Under the pieces are notes generated by a model that saw only the letters and a program-made list of their open reading frames with translations, was not told where the DNA came from and did no database searches. Made by a program: the position numbers and the translations under genes. From Prostheceraeus crozeri (lineage: Eukaryota > Platyhelminthes > Polycladida > Euryleptidae), in the NCBI GenBank assembly GCA_907163375.1, contig CAJQUW010007828.1, forward strand, positions 124,001 to 188,000: a stretch of 64,000 bases of DNA, given 5' to 3'. Of this stretch, positions 22,200 through 35,900 are shown in pieces. Every line of letters begins with the position of its first letter. Within the stretch, counting starts at the first letter, position 1.

Positions 22200-22495
22200 C
22201 TGCGGCATGGACACGAACCCAGCACCTTGTACTCTGCAGGCAGACTCACTAACCCTTCGACCACGGGGGCTTCGTTAGAATACTTCAAAGACTAGATCCT
22301 ATACTTGGAAGGGATTCGAACCCACCACCTTGTACTCTGCAGACAGGCTCAATAACCCCACGGCCACTAGGGCTTCGTTATATCTGCAGAATACTTCAAA
22401 GACTAGATCCTATACTTGGAAGGGATTCGAACCCAGTGTCTTGTACTGTGCAGACAGGCTCAATAACCCCACGACCACTAGGGCTTCGTCATTCA
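22200..22495 (-). repeat. Three tandem tRNA-like units (Cys-like)
   Basis: Three units about 110 bp apart each contain, on the minus strand, a TAGTGGCCGTGGG-type A-box region, an anticodon-arm-like CTGTCTGCAGAGTAC (GCA in the loop position) and a GGTTCGAATCC-type B box. The middle unit (about 22310-22378) is best preserved. Acceptor stems are not intact. They look like a tRNA-derived SINE head or tRNA pseudogene amplified in tandem rather than working tRNA genes. Confidence 0.6.
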
Positions 22496-23719
22496 GATAT
22501 GCAAGGAAGTGATCGGTTCGCTTGATTCAGTACGAAGGAATGTTTCCAAGAGAACGAACGCATTGGAGCCAGTTTTAAATGCACTCGGGTTGAAATCACA
22601 TGGTCAAGCTCAGGCGCTTTTCACACCTTTTGGGGGCTGCACAGGGATTTGGTGACGCACCATCTTTCGTACAGCGAGGTTTGAAAAAGTGTCATCAGGA
22701 GTTTGTGGAAGGAGAAGGCTTGATTCATGTGAACTTCACAGATATGAAAGTTTCCCGAAAGTTAGGCGGTGCAGATTTTCCGGCTCCGAAGAGCTATGTC
22801 GTTTATGGGCAGCGTTCTGAAAAAGAGAAAATATTGCAGAATTTGCAAGGCTGCATCATTTAATGACGTATTTATCACTATACTGATTCTTCAAAAGTAG
22901 TATGAGTTAATTTAGAAATATTTCTAAACAGAATTTCTTCTCGACCGAGTTGAGGAACGTGTCAATAATATTGTGTGTGAAAGCCGCTCTCTGTTAGACA
23001 GGATGTTGCCTCACTCAGCCTCTCTACAGATATTATTTCGGTAGAAGCAGCTCTACAGTAAGTGAGTGACCACCCAAAACCTAGGATGTTGTCCAGAAAC
23101 ACACGCACATCTAATGCACTCACATGCTGTTGTTCGCGCGACACTGCTTTGGAATCAACGTCACTGGACGGCTTTCTCTGACCAATACGATCTTGACAGT
23201 TTCAAGCGGTGTGTGAACACGTTTCTGATACGGATATTCACAATGTTCGTTAAAAGTCACCTCAATTTCTACAACTTCAAGGGGTGAAATTCTGTTTCTT
23301 TGAGAGAAGTTATATTAAAGCTGTTAATTAATAACTGCACAGAATCTTCGAAACATCACTGCAATTTTGACAGTAGAATAAAGTCAATCTCCAACTTAAA
23401 AAAAATTAAAGAGAAACCTCAAAAAGAAAGCACAAAATACTGTGATAGCTGGACTGCTGATTGTCTGCATACCTGTCAGTACCGGGTGAATTAAAAGACT
23501 GGGTAATATAAACTGAATGTGCTAAATTCATTATATACATGTATCTCGAAGTTTTATGTAAAACATTACATGATGTGCACACGTAACTCTTATCCAGAAA
23601 CTCTATTTTGCATATCTTGAAACAATTATAAAGAAATATGTACTGCTTATTTGTCGTAATAAGTAGCACGATGTTAAAATAATATTTACTCAAGAGAAGA
23701 ATAAAGTCCATCAACTTAC
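22496..23719. other. No gene recognised; 3' flank or last intron of the KSR-like gene
   Basis: A plus-strand 87-codon frame at 22600-22863 lacks any recognisable domain. No convincing exon was seen. A weak acceptor near 23058 on the minus strand opens only a dozen codons. Confidence 0.35.
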
Positions 23720-23930
23720 TCGATGCTGCAAATCTTTATTGATATCACTCATTTCTGGCCTGTACAGAGGATCGTGAGACCAACAGTCTTGTATGAGATT
23801 CTTCACTGTATCGGAGCAGCGCAGTTCCTTTGTATCTTCGCGCTTGCCCTCACAGACGCATTCCATGAGACGCTGAGGACCAAGCTTGTAAAACGGATGC
23901 CGACTAGTTTGCACTTCATACATTATCGTA
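23720..23930 (-). CDS. KSR-like gene exon: subdomains IX-XI
   Basis: 211 bp between acceptor TTCTGTTGCAG and donor GTAAGT. It completes the FG glycine (GG|T) and reads TIMYEVQTSRHPFYKLG, then NLIQDCWSHDPLYRPEM, the kinase C-lobe helices with the conserved arginine of subdomain XI. It ends in phase 0. Confidence 0.85.
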
Positions 23931-26900
23931 CTGCAACAGAAGAAGGTTTGTAAGTCAATTCATCATCAACACAAGGGATTGATTATCACGAAGATTGCAG
24001 AGTATCAGTTCACCTGGGCATTGAATAGAAAGATGTCCTCAGACTTGAACAATTTGAGCACACAACTTTATTGGCAGCCGTAGACGTTGCCTTTCGCACT
24101 ACAGGAGCTCGTCAGTATGGATCGTAGAGGACTGAACAAGCTGAAGGAATGCACAACAGCCTGCTCTGCGCTTTGCCTATTACAACTTCGTAAGACATTT
24201 TGAGTATATTCATTCTGGTGTTATTTATTCGAGTCAAGTCGCAAGCTTGCATGTCTTTCCTTTAACCCTATCTGGCCTGGGGAGGGGCCGATTCGGGCCC
24301 GCCCTAGATACTTTTCAATCCCACAGCTGAACGTCTTTGTGCGAGAAGTCTACTTTCGGTGACTTTTCCTAACTTTTAATTGCGCATCTTTTGGGAGTGA
24401 AAGATTTAATTTTGGCCAAATATTTTGGCCGTACGAGCTAAACGAAAACTAGTCACGACGCCTAAAAATCGTTGGAATTTATCTTCTGCTCTCATTTCAA
24501 ACTTTTTCTCGAATAAATTGATGTAGTGTTGCATAATAGACACAAATTAATGATTTTGATAACATCAATGCTTTTTATAATACGATATTGGGATAGTATT
24601 TGAATGCGTTTTAGTCTTATATCCTCCATATACTACTCATGAATAAATAGTAGAATAATGAACATTTTCTCATTTTTTACACGAATAATGAAACTTTTGG
24701 AAAAACGCATCATTGTAATAATTGCTTCAATTAGGTCTTCATTTAGGTTTCTTTGTGATAATATATTCTAGCTAATGATAGATAGCCAATTTGGAATGAA
24801 ATTCTCGCACATGAAAAAAAGACTTTTTACTGTTTCAATGTTTGAAATTTGAAATACTATTCATACAGCATTATTATACATGTATGAATAAAAGCAATAA
24901 ATTAGCATTGATATAGCAAGAAACATGCCAGATAGAGCACTTTCGCGTTATGTTTTAGTATTTTTAACATTCCGAAGCGATTGGTTTTGCAACAATAAAA
25001 AGTATCTAAAATTTGTAAAAAATGCACTTTCAAATTTTGAATTGCTATTTATAGCATGGAGAAATTAAAGTTTTGAAAAACCGACTCCACCACTGAAAAG
25101 ATCATGCACGAAATATAATATGCATGTAATTTCATTAAATTTGAGCATTTAGTTTCGGAAATCAGAGGGGCATCGAACATCATCATTTCATTAAATTTGA
25201 GCATTTAGTTTAGGAAATCTGAGGGGCATCGAACATCATCATTTTATTAAATTTGAGCATTTAGTTTAGGAAATCTGAGGGGCATCGAACATCATCATTT
25301 CATTAAATTTGAGCATTTAGTTTAGGAAATGTGAGGGGGGAGAAACGGCCCCTCCCCAGGCTGAGACAGTTAACCCACGTCAGATAGGGTTAAAGATATT
25401 CAAATATGCGAATATGTTTTGAAATACAATCGATGCCCTGTCAACTATCTGTCACTCAACTGATGATAATTGCAGAGGTTTACAAACCAATTAATTCCTG
25501 TATCTCAGACAATATTAAAGTTTCCTTTTCCTATTTGTACTGTAAAGTGTTGTAGGAGCTCCTGTTTCCATTTAAATGTTAATTTCTAAGCCACTATTTG
25601 TCAGCCAGCGCATAACAAACATCCTGATGTTGCAAAGTAGGTTTCATCTTAATTGGCTAAACTGCAACATCATCAATGGAGAGAAAAAACGTTTCAGCAG
25701 AACGGAAAACAAGTCGATAACTGTTAAGGACAACCAGTGAAACACTTGTCTTCCTCATGCACTTCACAAGCTGTTTCTCAGCGTTAGAAACACTTTAGAG
25801 TGTAGAGAGAGAGACAGGCTGTAGACAAGGAGCATGATTTCTTATATTGAAAGTCACCGCTTACTCAAAGGTCAAACCATAGAGATATCTGTCATTGAAG
25901 CCTCGAGAGGACAACAGATGACGAGGATGGCACCGGACTGGACTCTGACAGCGGCTTCTAGTTCACAGCTTTGTTGTATATAATTTGAGACAACTTCTGA
26001 TGTAGAATATGCAAACATTTCCACACAGAATAAGATCCAATTGTAGATGTCTCCTTTATACTGAGATAGCAAAGATATCTAACAATCCAAATACTAAGTC
26101 AGTTACTCCTAGCAACCGGAAAGTAATGAATATTGGCTCTGACAGTCTTTTTTGAAATTCAGATGGATCCGATTTTATATACATGAACTCAATTATATCA
26201 ATCCGTCGAGCTACACAAGTATAAAGCAGGAAAACGGTGTTTGTGAGTTCGAACGTGAATCATGACGCATTTTCAAGTACAGATTAAATGGCATGCCTAT
26301 TGTACCAGACGTTGAGAGTGAAGGTTGATGTTGTTTCAGCAGAAGTTGGGCAGTGATTTACAACTTGACTGCAATGGAACGATGAAGCTTTCTTGATGAT
26401 TCTTTGTCAGCTGCTGTTAGTTCAACAGAAAGCTCAATGTATATTTTTCCTTCTGACAATATCGGCTTTCTGATTTCAATACAAATGACAGTCAAAGTTA
26501 AGACTATTTCATTGATTACTAACGTCATTTGACGTCATTTAACGTCACTTATCGTCAATGTATCGTCAATTAACATCACATAACATCATTTAACGTCACT
26601 AAACGTCATTGAACGTCACTTAACGTCATTGAACGTCATTGAACGTCACTTAACGTCACTTTAGTCATTTAACGTCATTGAACGTCACTTAATCAACTCG
26701 GAATAGATTTTAATTTGTCAGCTTGCTGAGTGATACTGGAGTGCGAAGAACAGTTTCTGCAACACTATCACCAATTTTACTCTTCATTCTTCACATCTGG
26801 TGCAATAGGCCCCAGGAAACGGTCATTTCAACATCCTAATACGCGTTCAAGCTCACCAAAAACCGTTTTCCTGCTTTATATACAAGACTCAATCACATAT

Positions 26901-29900
26901 GCTGTATTTTCTAAATAGCAACGAGGGTGTCCTGCGCATGTCTTCATAACCGTGCATTTCAAACTGAGAGGACTGTGTAAAAACCCCTCCAAGACGGATG
27001 AATAGACATAACAAACGTTCAAATAGCATGTTATCGATGTTATTGTGGTTCTTCTTCATGCAAACAACCTTCGACTGATTCAAGGAAAACTAGCTGTTCA
27101 GTTGAAATGAAACCATGTAAATGGATGGAATGAAGTGAAATAACATTAGGTTTTTGTTTAAAGCCTTTCAAGAGCCATCAATTCTCCCGACAGCAAGCAG
27201 AACCCTTCTAACGGACAACAATCGTCTTACCCAAAGGCAAACACGTCGGAGGCATTGGTGAAGACATTTTCGTCACAGAATCGATTGGACTCTTCAGTAA
27301 AGCTTGCCGTCAACACTTCAGGGGCCATGTAATAAATGACACTATTGTGAAGCGCCAGCGCGTTGTCTCTGCAAGACAAACAATGTTCATTCTCATGCCA
27401 TCGGAGGACTCTTCAACGGACAACTTACTTCTCAAACTCGTCCTCGAGAGCACTGAAGTCCAGCAGACACAGCTTGACCTTCGGCTCCAGATAGATATGC
27501 TTGGAGTTCAGCCGTTTCACCACTATCAGTTTTGCATGCAGATACCCGAGCGCCTGTGCCAATTGACGGAGAACGGAGAGTTTAAAGGACTGAGACGTCT
27601 TCTCGCGACTAACATGAAGCTTCTCGTAAAGAGAGCATCCTTTCCGAGTCCTGCAAGAAAAAAGTGGAATAATACTAGAAGATCAAATTAATACGAGTCA
27701 GACCGTGTGCATGGGAGGTACCACCACTCTCACTTGAAGGCTTGCTAACCACAACCTTGTGAGACTGTTCGCCTGCTGGGGAGGCACCACCGCTCTCACT
27801 TGAAGGCTTGCTAACCACAACCTTGTGAGACTGGCCGCCTGCTGGGGAGGTACCACCACTCTCACTTGAAGACTTGCTAACCACAACCTTGTGAGACTGG
27901 CCGCCTGCTGGAGAGGCACCACCGCTCTCACTTGAAGGCTTGCTAACCACAACCTTGTGAGACTGGCCGCCTGCTGGGGAGGTACCACCACTCTCACTTG
28001 AAGACTTGCTAACCACAACCTTGTGAGACTGGCCGCCTGCTGGGGAGGCACCACCGCTCTCACTTGAAGGCTTGCTAACCACAACCTTGTGAGACTGGCC
28101 GCCTGCTGGGGAGGCATCACCGCTCTCACTTGAAGGCTTGCTAACCACAACCTTGTGAGACTGGCCGCCTGCTGGGGAGGTACCACCGCTCTCACTTGAA
28201 GGCTTGCTAACCACAACCTTGTGAGACTGGCCGCCTGCTGGGGAGGCACCACCGCTCTCACTTGAAGGCTTGCTAACCACAACCTTGTGAGACTGGCCGC
28301 CTGCTGGGGAGGCACCACCGCTCTCACTTGAAGGTTTGCTAACCACAACCTTGTGAGACTGGCCGCCTGCTGGGGAGGTGCCACCGCTCTCACTTGAAGA
28401 CTTGCTAACCACAACCTTGTGAGACTGGCCGCCTGCTGGGGAGGTGCCACCGCTCTCACTTGAAGGCTTGCTAACCACAACCTTGTGAGACTGGCCGCCT
28501 GCTGGGGAGGCACCACCGCTCTCACTTGAAGGCTTGCTAACCACAACCTTGTGAGACTGGCCGCCTGCTGGGGAGGTGCCACCGCTCTCACTTGAAGGCT
28601 TGCTAACCACAACCTTGTGAGACTGTCCGCTGCTGGGGAGGGGACCACCGCTCTCACTTGAAGGCTTGCTAACCACAACCTTGTGAGACTGGCCGCCTGC
28701 TGCGGAAGTGCCACCGCTCTCACTTGAAGGCTTGCTAACCACAACCTTGTGAGACTGGCCGCCTACTAGGGAGGCACCACCGCTCTCACTTGAAGGCTTG
28801 GTAACCACAACCTTGTGGGACTGTCCGCCTGCTGGGGAGGCACCACCGCTCTCACTTGAAGGCTTGCTAACCACAACCTTGTGAGACTGGCCGCCTGCTG
28901 TGAGGTACCACCGCTCTCACTTGAAGGCTTGCTAACCACAACCTTGTGAGACTGGCCGCCTGCTGGGGAGGTACCACCGCTCTCACTTGAAGGCTTGCTA
29001 ACCACAACCTTGTGAGACTGGCCGCCTGCTGGGGAGGTGCCACCGCTCTCACTTGAAGGCTTGCTAACCACAACCTTGTGAGACTGGCCGCCTGCTGTGA
29101 GGTACCACCGCTCTCACTTGAAGGCTTGCTAACCACAACCTTGTGAGACTGGCCGCCTGCTGGGGAGGTGCCACCGCTCTCACTTGAAGGCTTGCTAACC
29201 ACAACCTTGTGAGACTGGCCGCCTGCTGGGGAGGTACCACCGCTCTCACTTGAAGGCTTGCTAACCACAACCTTGTGAGACTGGCCGCCTGCTGGGGAGG
29301 TGCCACCGCTCTCACTTGAAGGCTTGCTAGCCACAACCTTGTGAGACTGGCCGCCTGCTGGGGAGGAACCACCGCTCTCACTTGAAGGCTTGCTAACCAC
29401 AACCTTGTGAGACTGGCCGCCTGCTGGGGAGGTGCCACCGCTCTCACTTGAAGGCTTGCTAACCACAACCTTGTGAGACTGGCCGCCTGCTGGGGAGGCA
29501 CCACCGCTCTCACTTGAAGGCTTGCTAACCACAACCTTGTGAGACTGGCCGCCTGCAGGGGAGGTGCCACCACTCTCACTTGAAGGCTTGCTAACCACAA
29601 CCTTGTGAGACTGGCCGCCTGCTGGGGAGGCACCACCGCTCTCACTTGAAGGCTTGCTAACCACAACCTTGTGAGACTGGCCGCCTGCTGGGGAGGTACC
29701 ACCGCTCTCACTTGAAGGCTTGCTAACCACAACCTTGTGAGACTGGCCGCCTGCTGGGGAGGTACCACCGCTCTCACTTGAAGGCTTGCTAACCACAACC
29801 TTGTGAGACTGGCCGCCTGCTGGGGAGGCACCACCGCTCTCACTTGAAGGCTTGCTAACCACAACCTTGTGAGACTGGCCGCCTGCTGGGGAGGTGCCAC

Positions 29901-32900
29901 CGCTCTCACTTGAAGGCTTGCTAACCACAACCTTGTGAGACTGGCCGCCTGCTGGGGAGGTGCCACCGCTCTCACTTGAAGGCTTGCTAACCACAACCTT
30001 GTGAGACTGGCCGCCTGCTGGGGAGGCACCACCGCTCTCACTTGAAGGCTTGCTAACCACAACCTTGTGAGACTGGCCGCCTGCTGGGGAGGTGCCACCG
30101 CTCTCACTTGAAGGCTTGCTAACCACAACCTTGTGAGACTGGCCGCCTGCTGGGGAGGCACCACCGCTCTCACTTGAAGGCTTGCTAACCACAACCTTGT
30201 GAGACTGGCCGCCTGCAGAGGTGCCACCGCTCTCACTTGAAGGCTTGCTAACCACAACCTTGTGAGACTGGCCGCCTGCTGGGGAGGCACCACCGCTCTC
30301 ACTTGAAGGCTTGCTAACCACAACCTTGTGAGACTGGCCGCCTGCTGGGGAGGTGCCACCGCTCTCACTTGAAGGCTTGCTAACCACAACCTTGTGAGAC
30401 TGGCCGCCTGCTGGGGAGGTACCACCGCTCTCACTTGAAGGCTTGCTAACCACAACCTTGTGAGACTGGCCGCCTGCTGGGGAGGTGCCACCGCTCTCAC
30501 TTGAAGGCTTGCTAACCACAACCTTGTGAGACTGGCCGCCTGCTGGGGAGGTGCCACCGCTCTCACTTGAAGGCTTGCTAACCACAACCTTGTGAGACTG
30601 GCCGCCTGCTGGGGAGGCACCACCGCTCTCACTTGAAGGCTTGCTAACCACAACCTTGTGAGACTGGCCGCCTGCTGGGGAGGTGCCACCGCTCTCACTT
30701 GAAGGCTTGCTAACCACAACCTTGTGAGACTGGCCGCCTGCTGGGGAGGTGCCACCGCTCTCACTTGAAGGCTTGCTAACCACAACCTTGTGAGACTGGC
30801 CGCCTGCTGGGGAGGTGCCACCGCTCTCACTTGAAGGCTTGCTAACCACAACCTTGTGAGACTGGCCGCCTGCTGGGGAGGTGCCACCGCTCTCACTTGA
30901 AGGCTTGCTAACCACAACCTTGTGAGACTGGCCGCCTGCTGGGGAGGTGCCACCGCTCTCACTTGAAGGCTTGCTAACCACAACCTTGTGAGACTGCCCG
31001 CGTGCTGTGGAGGTGCCACCGCTCTCACTTGAAGGCTTGCTAACCACAACCTTGTGAGACTGGCCGCCTGCTGGGGAGGTGACCACCGCTCTCACTTGAA
31101 GGCTTGCTAACCACAACCTTGTGAGACTGGCCGCCTGCTGGGGAGGTACCACCACTCTCACTTGAAGGCTTGCTAACCACAACCTTGTGAGACTGGCCGC
31201 CTGCTGGGGAGGTGCCACCGCTCTCACTTGAAGGCTTGCTAACCACAACCTTGTGAGACTGGCCGCCTGCTGGGGAGGTGCCACCGCTCTCACTTGAAGG
31301 CTTGCTAACCACAACCTTGTGAGACTGGCCGCCTGCTGGAGAGGTGCCACCACTATCACTTGAAGGCTTGCTAACCTCAACCTTGTGAGACTGGCCGCCT
31401 GCTGGAGAGGTACCACCGTTCTCACTTGAAGGCTTGCTAACCACAACCTTGTGAGACTGGTCGCCTGCTGGGGAGGCACCACCGCTCTCACTTGAAGGCT
31501 TGCTAACCACAACCTTGTGAGACTGGCCGCCTGCTGGGGAGGTGCCACCACTCTCACTTGAAGGCTTGCTAACCACAACCTTGTGAGACTGGCCGCCTGC
31601 TGGGGAGGTACCACCACTCTCACTTGAAGGCTTGCTAACCACAACCTTGTGAGACTGGCCGCCTGCTGGGGAGGTGCCACCACTCTCACTGGGAGAGTCA
31701 ATGCAAGTGTACCAAACCGCTTTGTAAGTACTTTCAATGCACTGATTCCTAAAGTACTTGACAACGAGAGAGCATAGGAAAATCTGATAGCAGACATTCC
31801 CTTTTTCTCAAAATCTTTTGATTATAAGTCTCTTGAAGACATATCAACCCAACAATGTGATTTTTAGGCGGCTGAACATGTTCTACTTAAGTGAAGGACA
31901 GAAAACGATTACTCTTGAAAATGGTTGGAGCCGCTTACAACAGAAACAGTCTGAATAAACAGTCAACGAGAAATTTCAACTCCTCAGACATAAAAACTCA
32001 GATTTTCTTTCAAAATATTTCCTTCAAGAATTGGTTGAATCTTTTGAATATGTTAGCCTGATCGTAGCCTCTCACCATAAATGAAAAATTGCTAAATATT
32101 CATCTATGGTATTTTATGATTAATTAACTCTGATTTAGAACATTCTGAGTGCTTTGTGGGACAATTCAACTTCACTTCACAAAGTTTACCATGCAAAGTG
32201 ATGACCAATGACGACAAAGTTGCCAACTTTTCAATACAAGCATGGAATAGATCCTTGCGCAACTTGTTCCATGAGACAGATGCTTCAAATGCCCGATCCC
32301 GTACAGTGAGCGCCAATTAAATCTAGCTAGCTCGAATGCTATGATGCTACGGAGACAATCAATCACAATTGGCACACATGAAGATAGAGCAAAAAAGAAG
32401 ATTTTTGAAGATTTTTGCAAAAAAAATCCGCGTCCCATTGGATTGGCATGCGCTTTCTTTAATCGTGTCTGACAAGAAGAGGAACCAGGTAGAACTCGGC
32501 AGGTGCGCAGATTCGTAAAAGACACAAGGTTGTACATCATTCTGTGAAAGTCTCATTGTCGGCCTCGTTCCCTGCACAAACTCGTGCTGGCTGCCGGACT
32601 ATGAGGTGTACATCATTCTGTGAAAGTCTCATTGTCGGCCTCGTTCCCTGCACAAACTCGTGCTGGCTGCCGGACTATGAGGTGTACATCATTCTGTGAA
32701 AGTCTCATTGTCGGCCTCGTTCCCTGCAACAAACTCGTGCTGGCTGCCCAGGACCTATTAGGTGTAACATCATTCTGTGAAAGTCTCATTGTCGGGCCTC
32801 GTTCCCTGCAGAAACTCGTTCTAGGCTGCCGGACTATGAGGTGTAACATCATTCTGTGAAAGTCTCATTGCGTGCCTCGTCCAGCAAAAATCGTGCTAGG

Positions 32901-35900
32901 CTGCGCGGACTATGAGTGTTAACATCAGTCTGTGAAAGTCTCATTGTCGGCCTCGTTCCCCAGACAGCAAACTCGTGCTGGCTGCCGGACTATGAGGTGT
33001 ACATCAATTCTGTGGATAAGTCTCAATTGGTCGGCCATTCGTTCCCGGGTGCAACAAACTCGTGCTGGCTGCCGGACTAATTGAGGTTGTACATCAGTTC
33101 CTGTGAAAGTCTCATTGTCGGCCATCGTTCCCTGCAGAAACTCCGTGCTGGCTTGCCGACTATGATGTTAACATCATTCTGTGAAAGTCTCATTGTCGGC
33201 CTCGTTCCCTGCACAAACTCGTGCTGGCTGCCGGACTATGAGGTGTACATCATTCTGTGAAAGTCTCATTGTCGGCCTCGTTCCCTGCAGAAACTCGTGC
33301 TGGCTGGCGGACTATGAGGTGTACATCATTCTGTGAAAGTTTCATTGTCGGCCTCGTTCCCTGCACAAACTCGTGCTGGCTGGCGGACTATGAGGTGTAC
33401 ATCATTCTGTGAAAGTCTCATTGTCGGCCTCGTTTCCTGCAGAAACTCGTTCTGCTATTCCGTTAATTTCAATTGCATTTGTTGGAATATATTAATATGC
33501 AAAATGTAGCAGTAAAGAATTCCTGTGACTTCATAGCTTCTTTCCTGCATTCACTGGTCATTGCAGGTGAATCATAGATGTCTGTCTCGTCTAGTGGGAC
33601 CATAGAAGTGGATAATAGTACACTAGAATGGAAGTTTGATATCTTGCCTATGTACAATGATGGCACATGGAAAAATCTATGGTTTGTAGATCATATTCGA
33701 TCTAAAACATTGTATCATAAGTGGACAACTAATTTGCAAGTTGGTGTGGAAGTTGTTGACAGCAAATTAAACAGGATTTTCAAGAAGAAATTGCAAGTGA
33801 GATGGTGACCAATTGTTTCAATGTGAAATAGCCTACCTATTCCATGGATTGATATGTGTGTCCCTATTTGTAGCAGTCACTGACAACAATATTCCAATAT
33901 TGGAAAATGCGAATTATAAATTGGTTCACAAAGTCATAATGAAAGGGGTGGTTTGCTGTTTGTAAGACATCTGAAGTATTCACCGATAGAAAGTCTAGAT
34001 TATTGGATTAATTTCTTCTTCAAAGGTGGCTAAGAAACTGGCGCTTTTTCTGGGAATAAACACATTTTGAAAGTTTCGGTTTACCAACAATCATTTCTCA
34101 ATAAATGAAATGGTGCTGGAACTTTTCAATTAATCATTGGAATGACGCGTATGATATTTTGCAAGCTGATATTCGAATGCAGGCAGAGATTTTAAAAATT
34201 ATTCAAATTTAGTGAAACACGGGGGGCTACCCTTTCAAGTTAAAATGGAATACTCTTAGATTTCTGGGTCTCTGATTTCAAGATGGAGTTAGCATGTTCT
34301 GTAGATCGACATTGCAAGGGCATATGGAGTCTGATTATTCCTTTGATTTGATTATAGGAGCGATATTTCAAATGATGACCATACAGAAAGGTTTTAGAGG
34401 GATTTCCTTCTTTGTCATCCTGTCGCCGCAGCATTTTGTAAAATTCACTATTGTTTTGAGTACATGGTCTTTGGCCAAGGCCAACAATCCTCCATGTCAA
34501 GAATAGGCCGATTGAAAATTTAAATGACAATCAGAAAACATGGAAGCCAGATCGCACAAGTTGCATTTTGCCCCAACTAAGTTCTCCCCGGCGTGTGTCA
34601 TAATTTTCATGCAATTTCCATTCTAGGACTTTCTATGGTATTGTTAAGTTCTATGAGTGGGACTGCTTTGAAACTGCAGACATCTATGATTCAAGTGCAA
34701 TTACATGAAGAAGCTATGTATATTTGAACATATGGTTTCCTCCGTGACGAAAAGATCTCTACATTAAGGAGACAAAGCTTGACCGTGGCTCAACAACAAC
34801 ATCTGCAAGATTCCACAATCACTGTACGAATAGAGATGGGAGGAGTTGCATTATTCGTTTCAATGAGTTGTCTAAAGAAAAGGGTTTTCAAATATTCCTT
34901 GACAAAACAGCGCATAAGTATGGGATGAGGCTAACTCACATGCAGCTTCTAATGAGTTCGGCATCGTCTCGTGCACTGTAAAGGCAATGAAGCATGAGAT
35001 TAACTGAGAGAAAAAAGTTCTCATCATCAGAAACCTTGTTCTATAGTCGACGTAATGGAAAATGTATTGAACGTCTTCAAGTTTTGCACTTAGAAAACGA
35101 CTCATGAAAAGAAGATGCACTTTTCTTATTACTCTCCATTATGACTCTCAACAACACTAATTAGAGATGCTCTGTCGGCGTTGGTAACTCATTCGCTTCA
35201 TTGTTCAGAACCAGATCAGTTCATTTCCACAGATATCTTCTCATTAGGAGGTGCTCTGAGTTAGCAGAGATGGCATCGAGGGTCATCTCTGCCTACAAAA
35301 TGAACTGGGAGATACGAAGATTCAAAATTATCACTTTGAAGAGCAGGTTTCGGCAACCTGCGGCCACGCCTCCTTTTTCAACTATTTTTGGCGAACTGGT
35401 GACACAACTATCATTTGTCGGGACTAAATGTTAGATAATTGCGGCCGTTGAGGAGGTGAAACCAGATCCAGCGGCGCGCGGCTTGCTGTATCAGTTCATT
35501 TTCATAGATACGCTCGCTACCCTACATGAAGAGTGCACATGCAAGGGCAGAAGATCCGATATCTTGCCAATACACGCCATTTTCCAAGTTATGCAAGTGA
35601 TTCATCAAACAGCGACAAAACTACGACACGGGGTAGACTGTGAATAAATGCCGTAATAATTATATCACAATGAAATACGACAGAGGAACGTCATTTCAAA
35701 GCTCCAATCGATTTGTGAGTGTATCAGGACACAGGAATCAGCTGCGGGGTGTTGCGTCAAATAAAACGATAGAAGCAGACAACAAAGCCACCCGACAAAC
35801 TTCGAAAATTCACTCTCATTGCCACAAGGACAGACAAGGAGATATAACTGCAATAACTACTTCCTCATGAATTCCGTTAATCAAGTCTGACTGCGATCCA

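Noticed and set aside
22600-22863. 87-codon plus-strand frame as a gene
   Set aside because: No domain, no supporting splice or promoter signal, and within the length expected by chance.
28766-31797. Proteins of 100-976 residues made of 22-residue repeats
   Set aside because: They are translations of the 66-bp minisatellite in two frames at once, inside an intron whose flanking exons join in phase.
35340-35420. hAT element end (GCAGGTTTCGGCAACCTGC hairpin)
   Set aside because: Resembles hAT-type termini, but no partner end or 8-bp duplication could be found.
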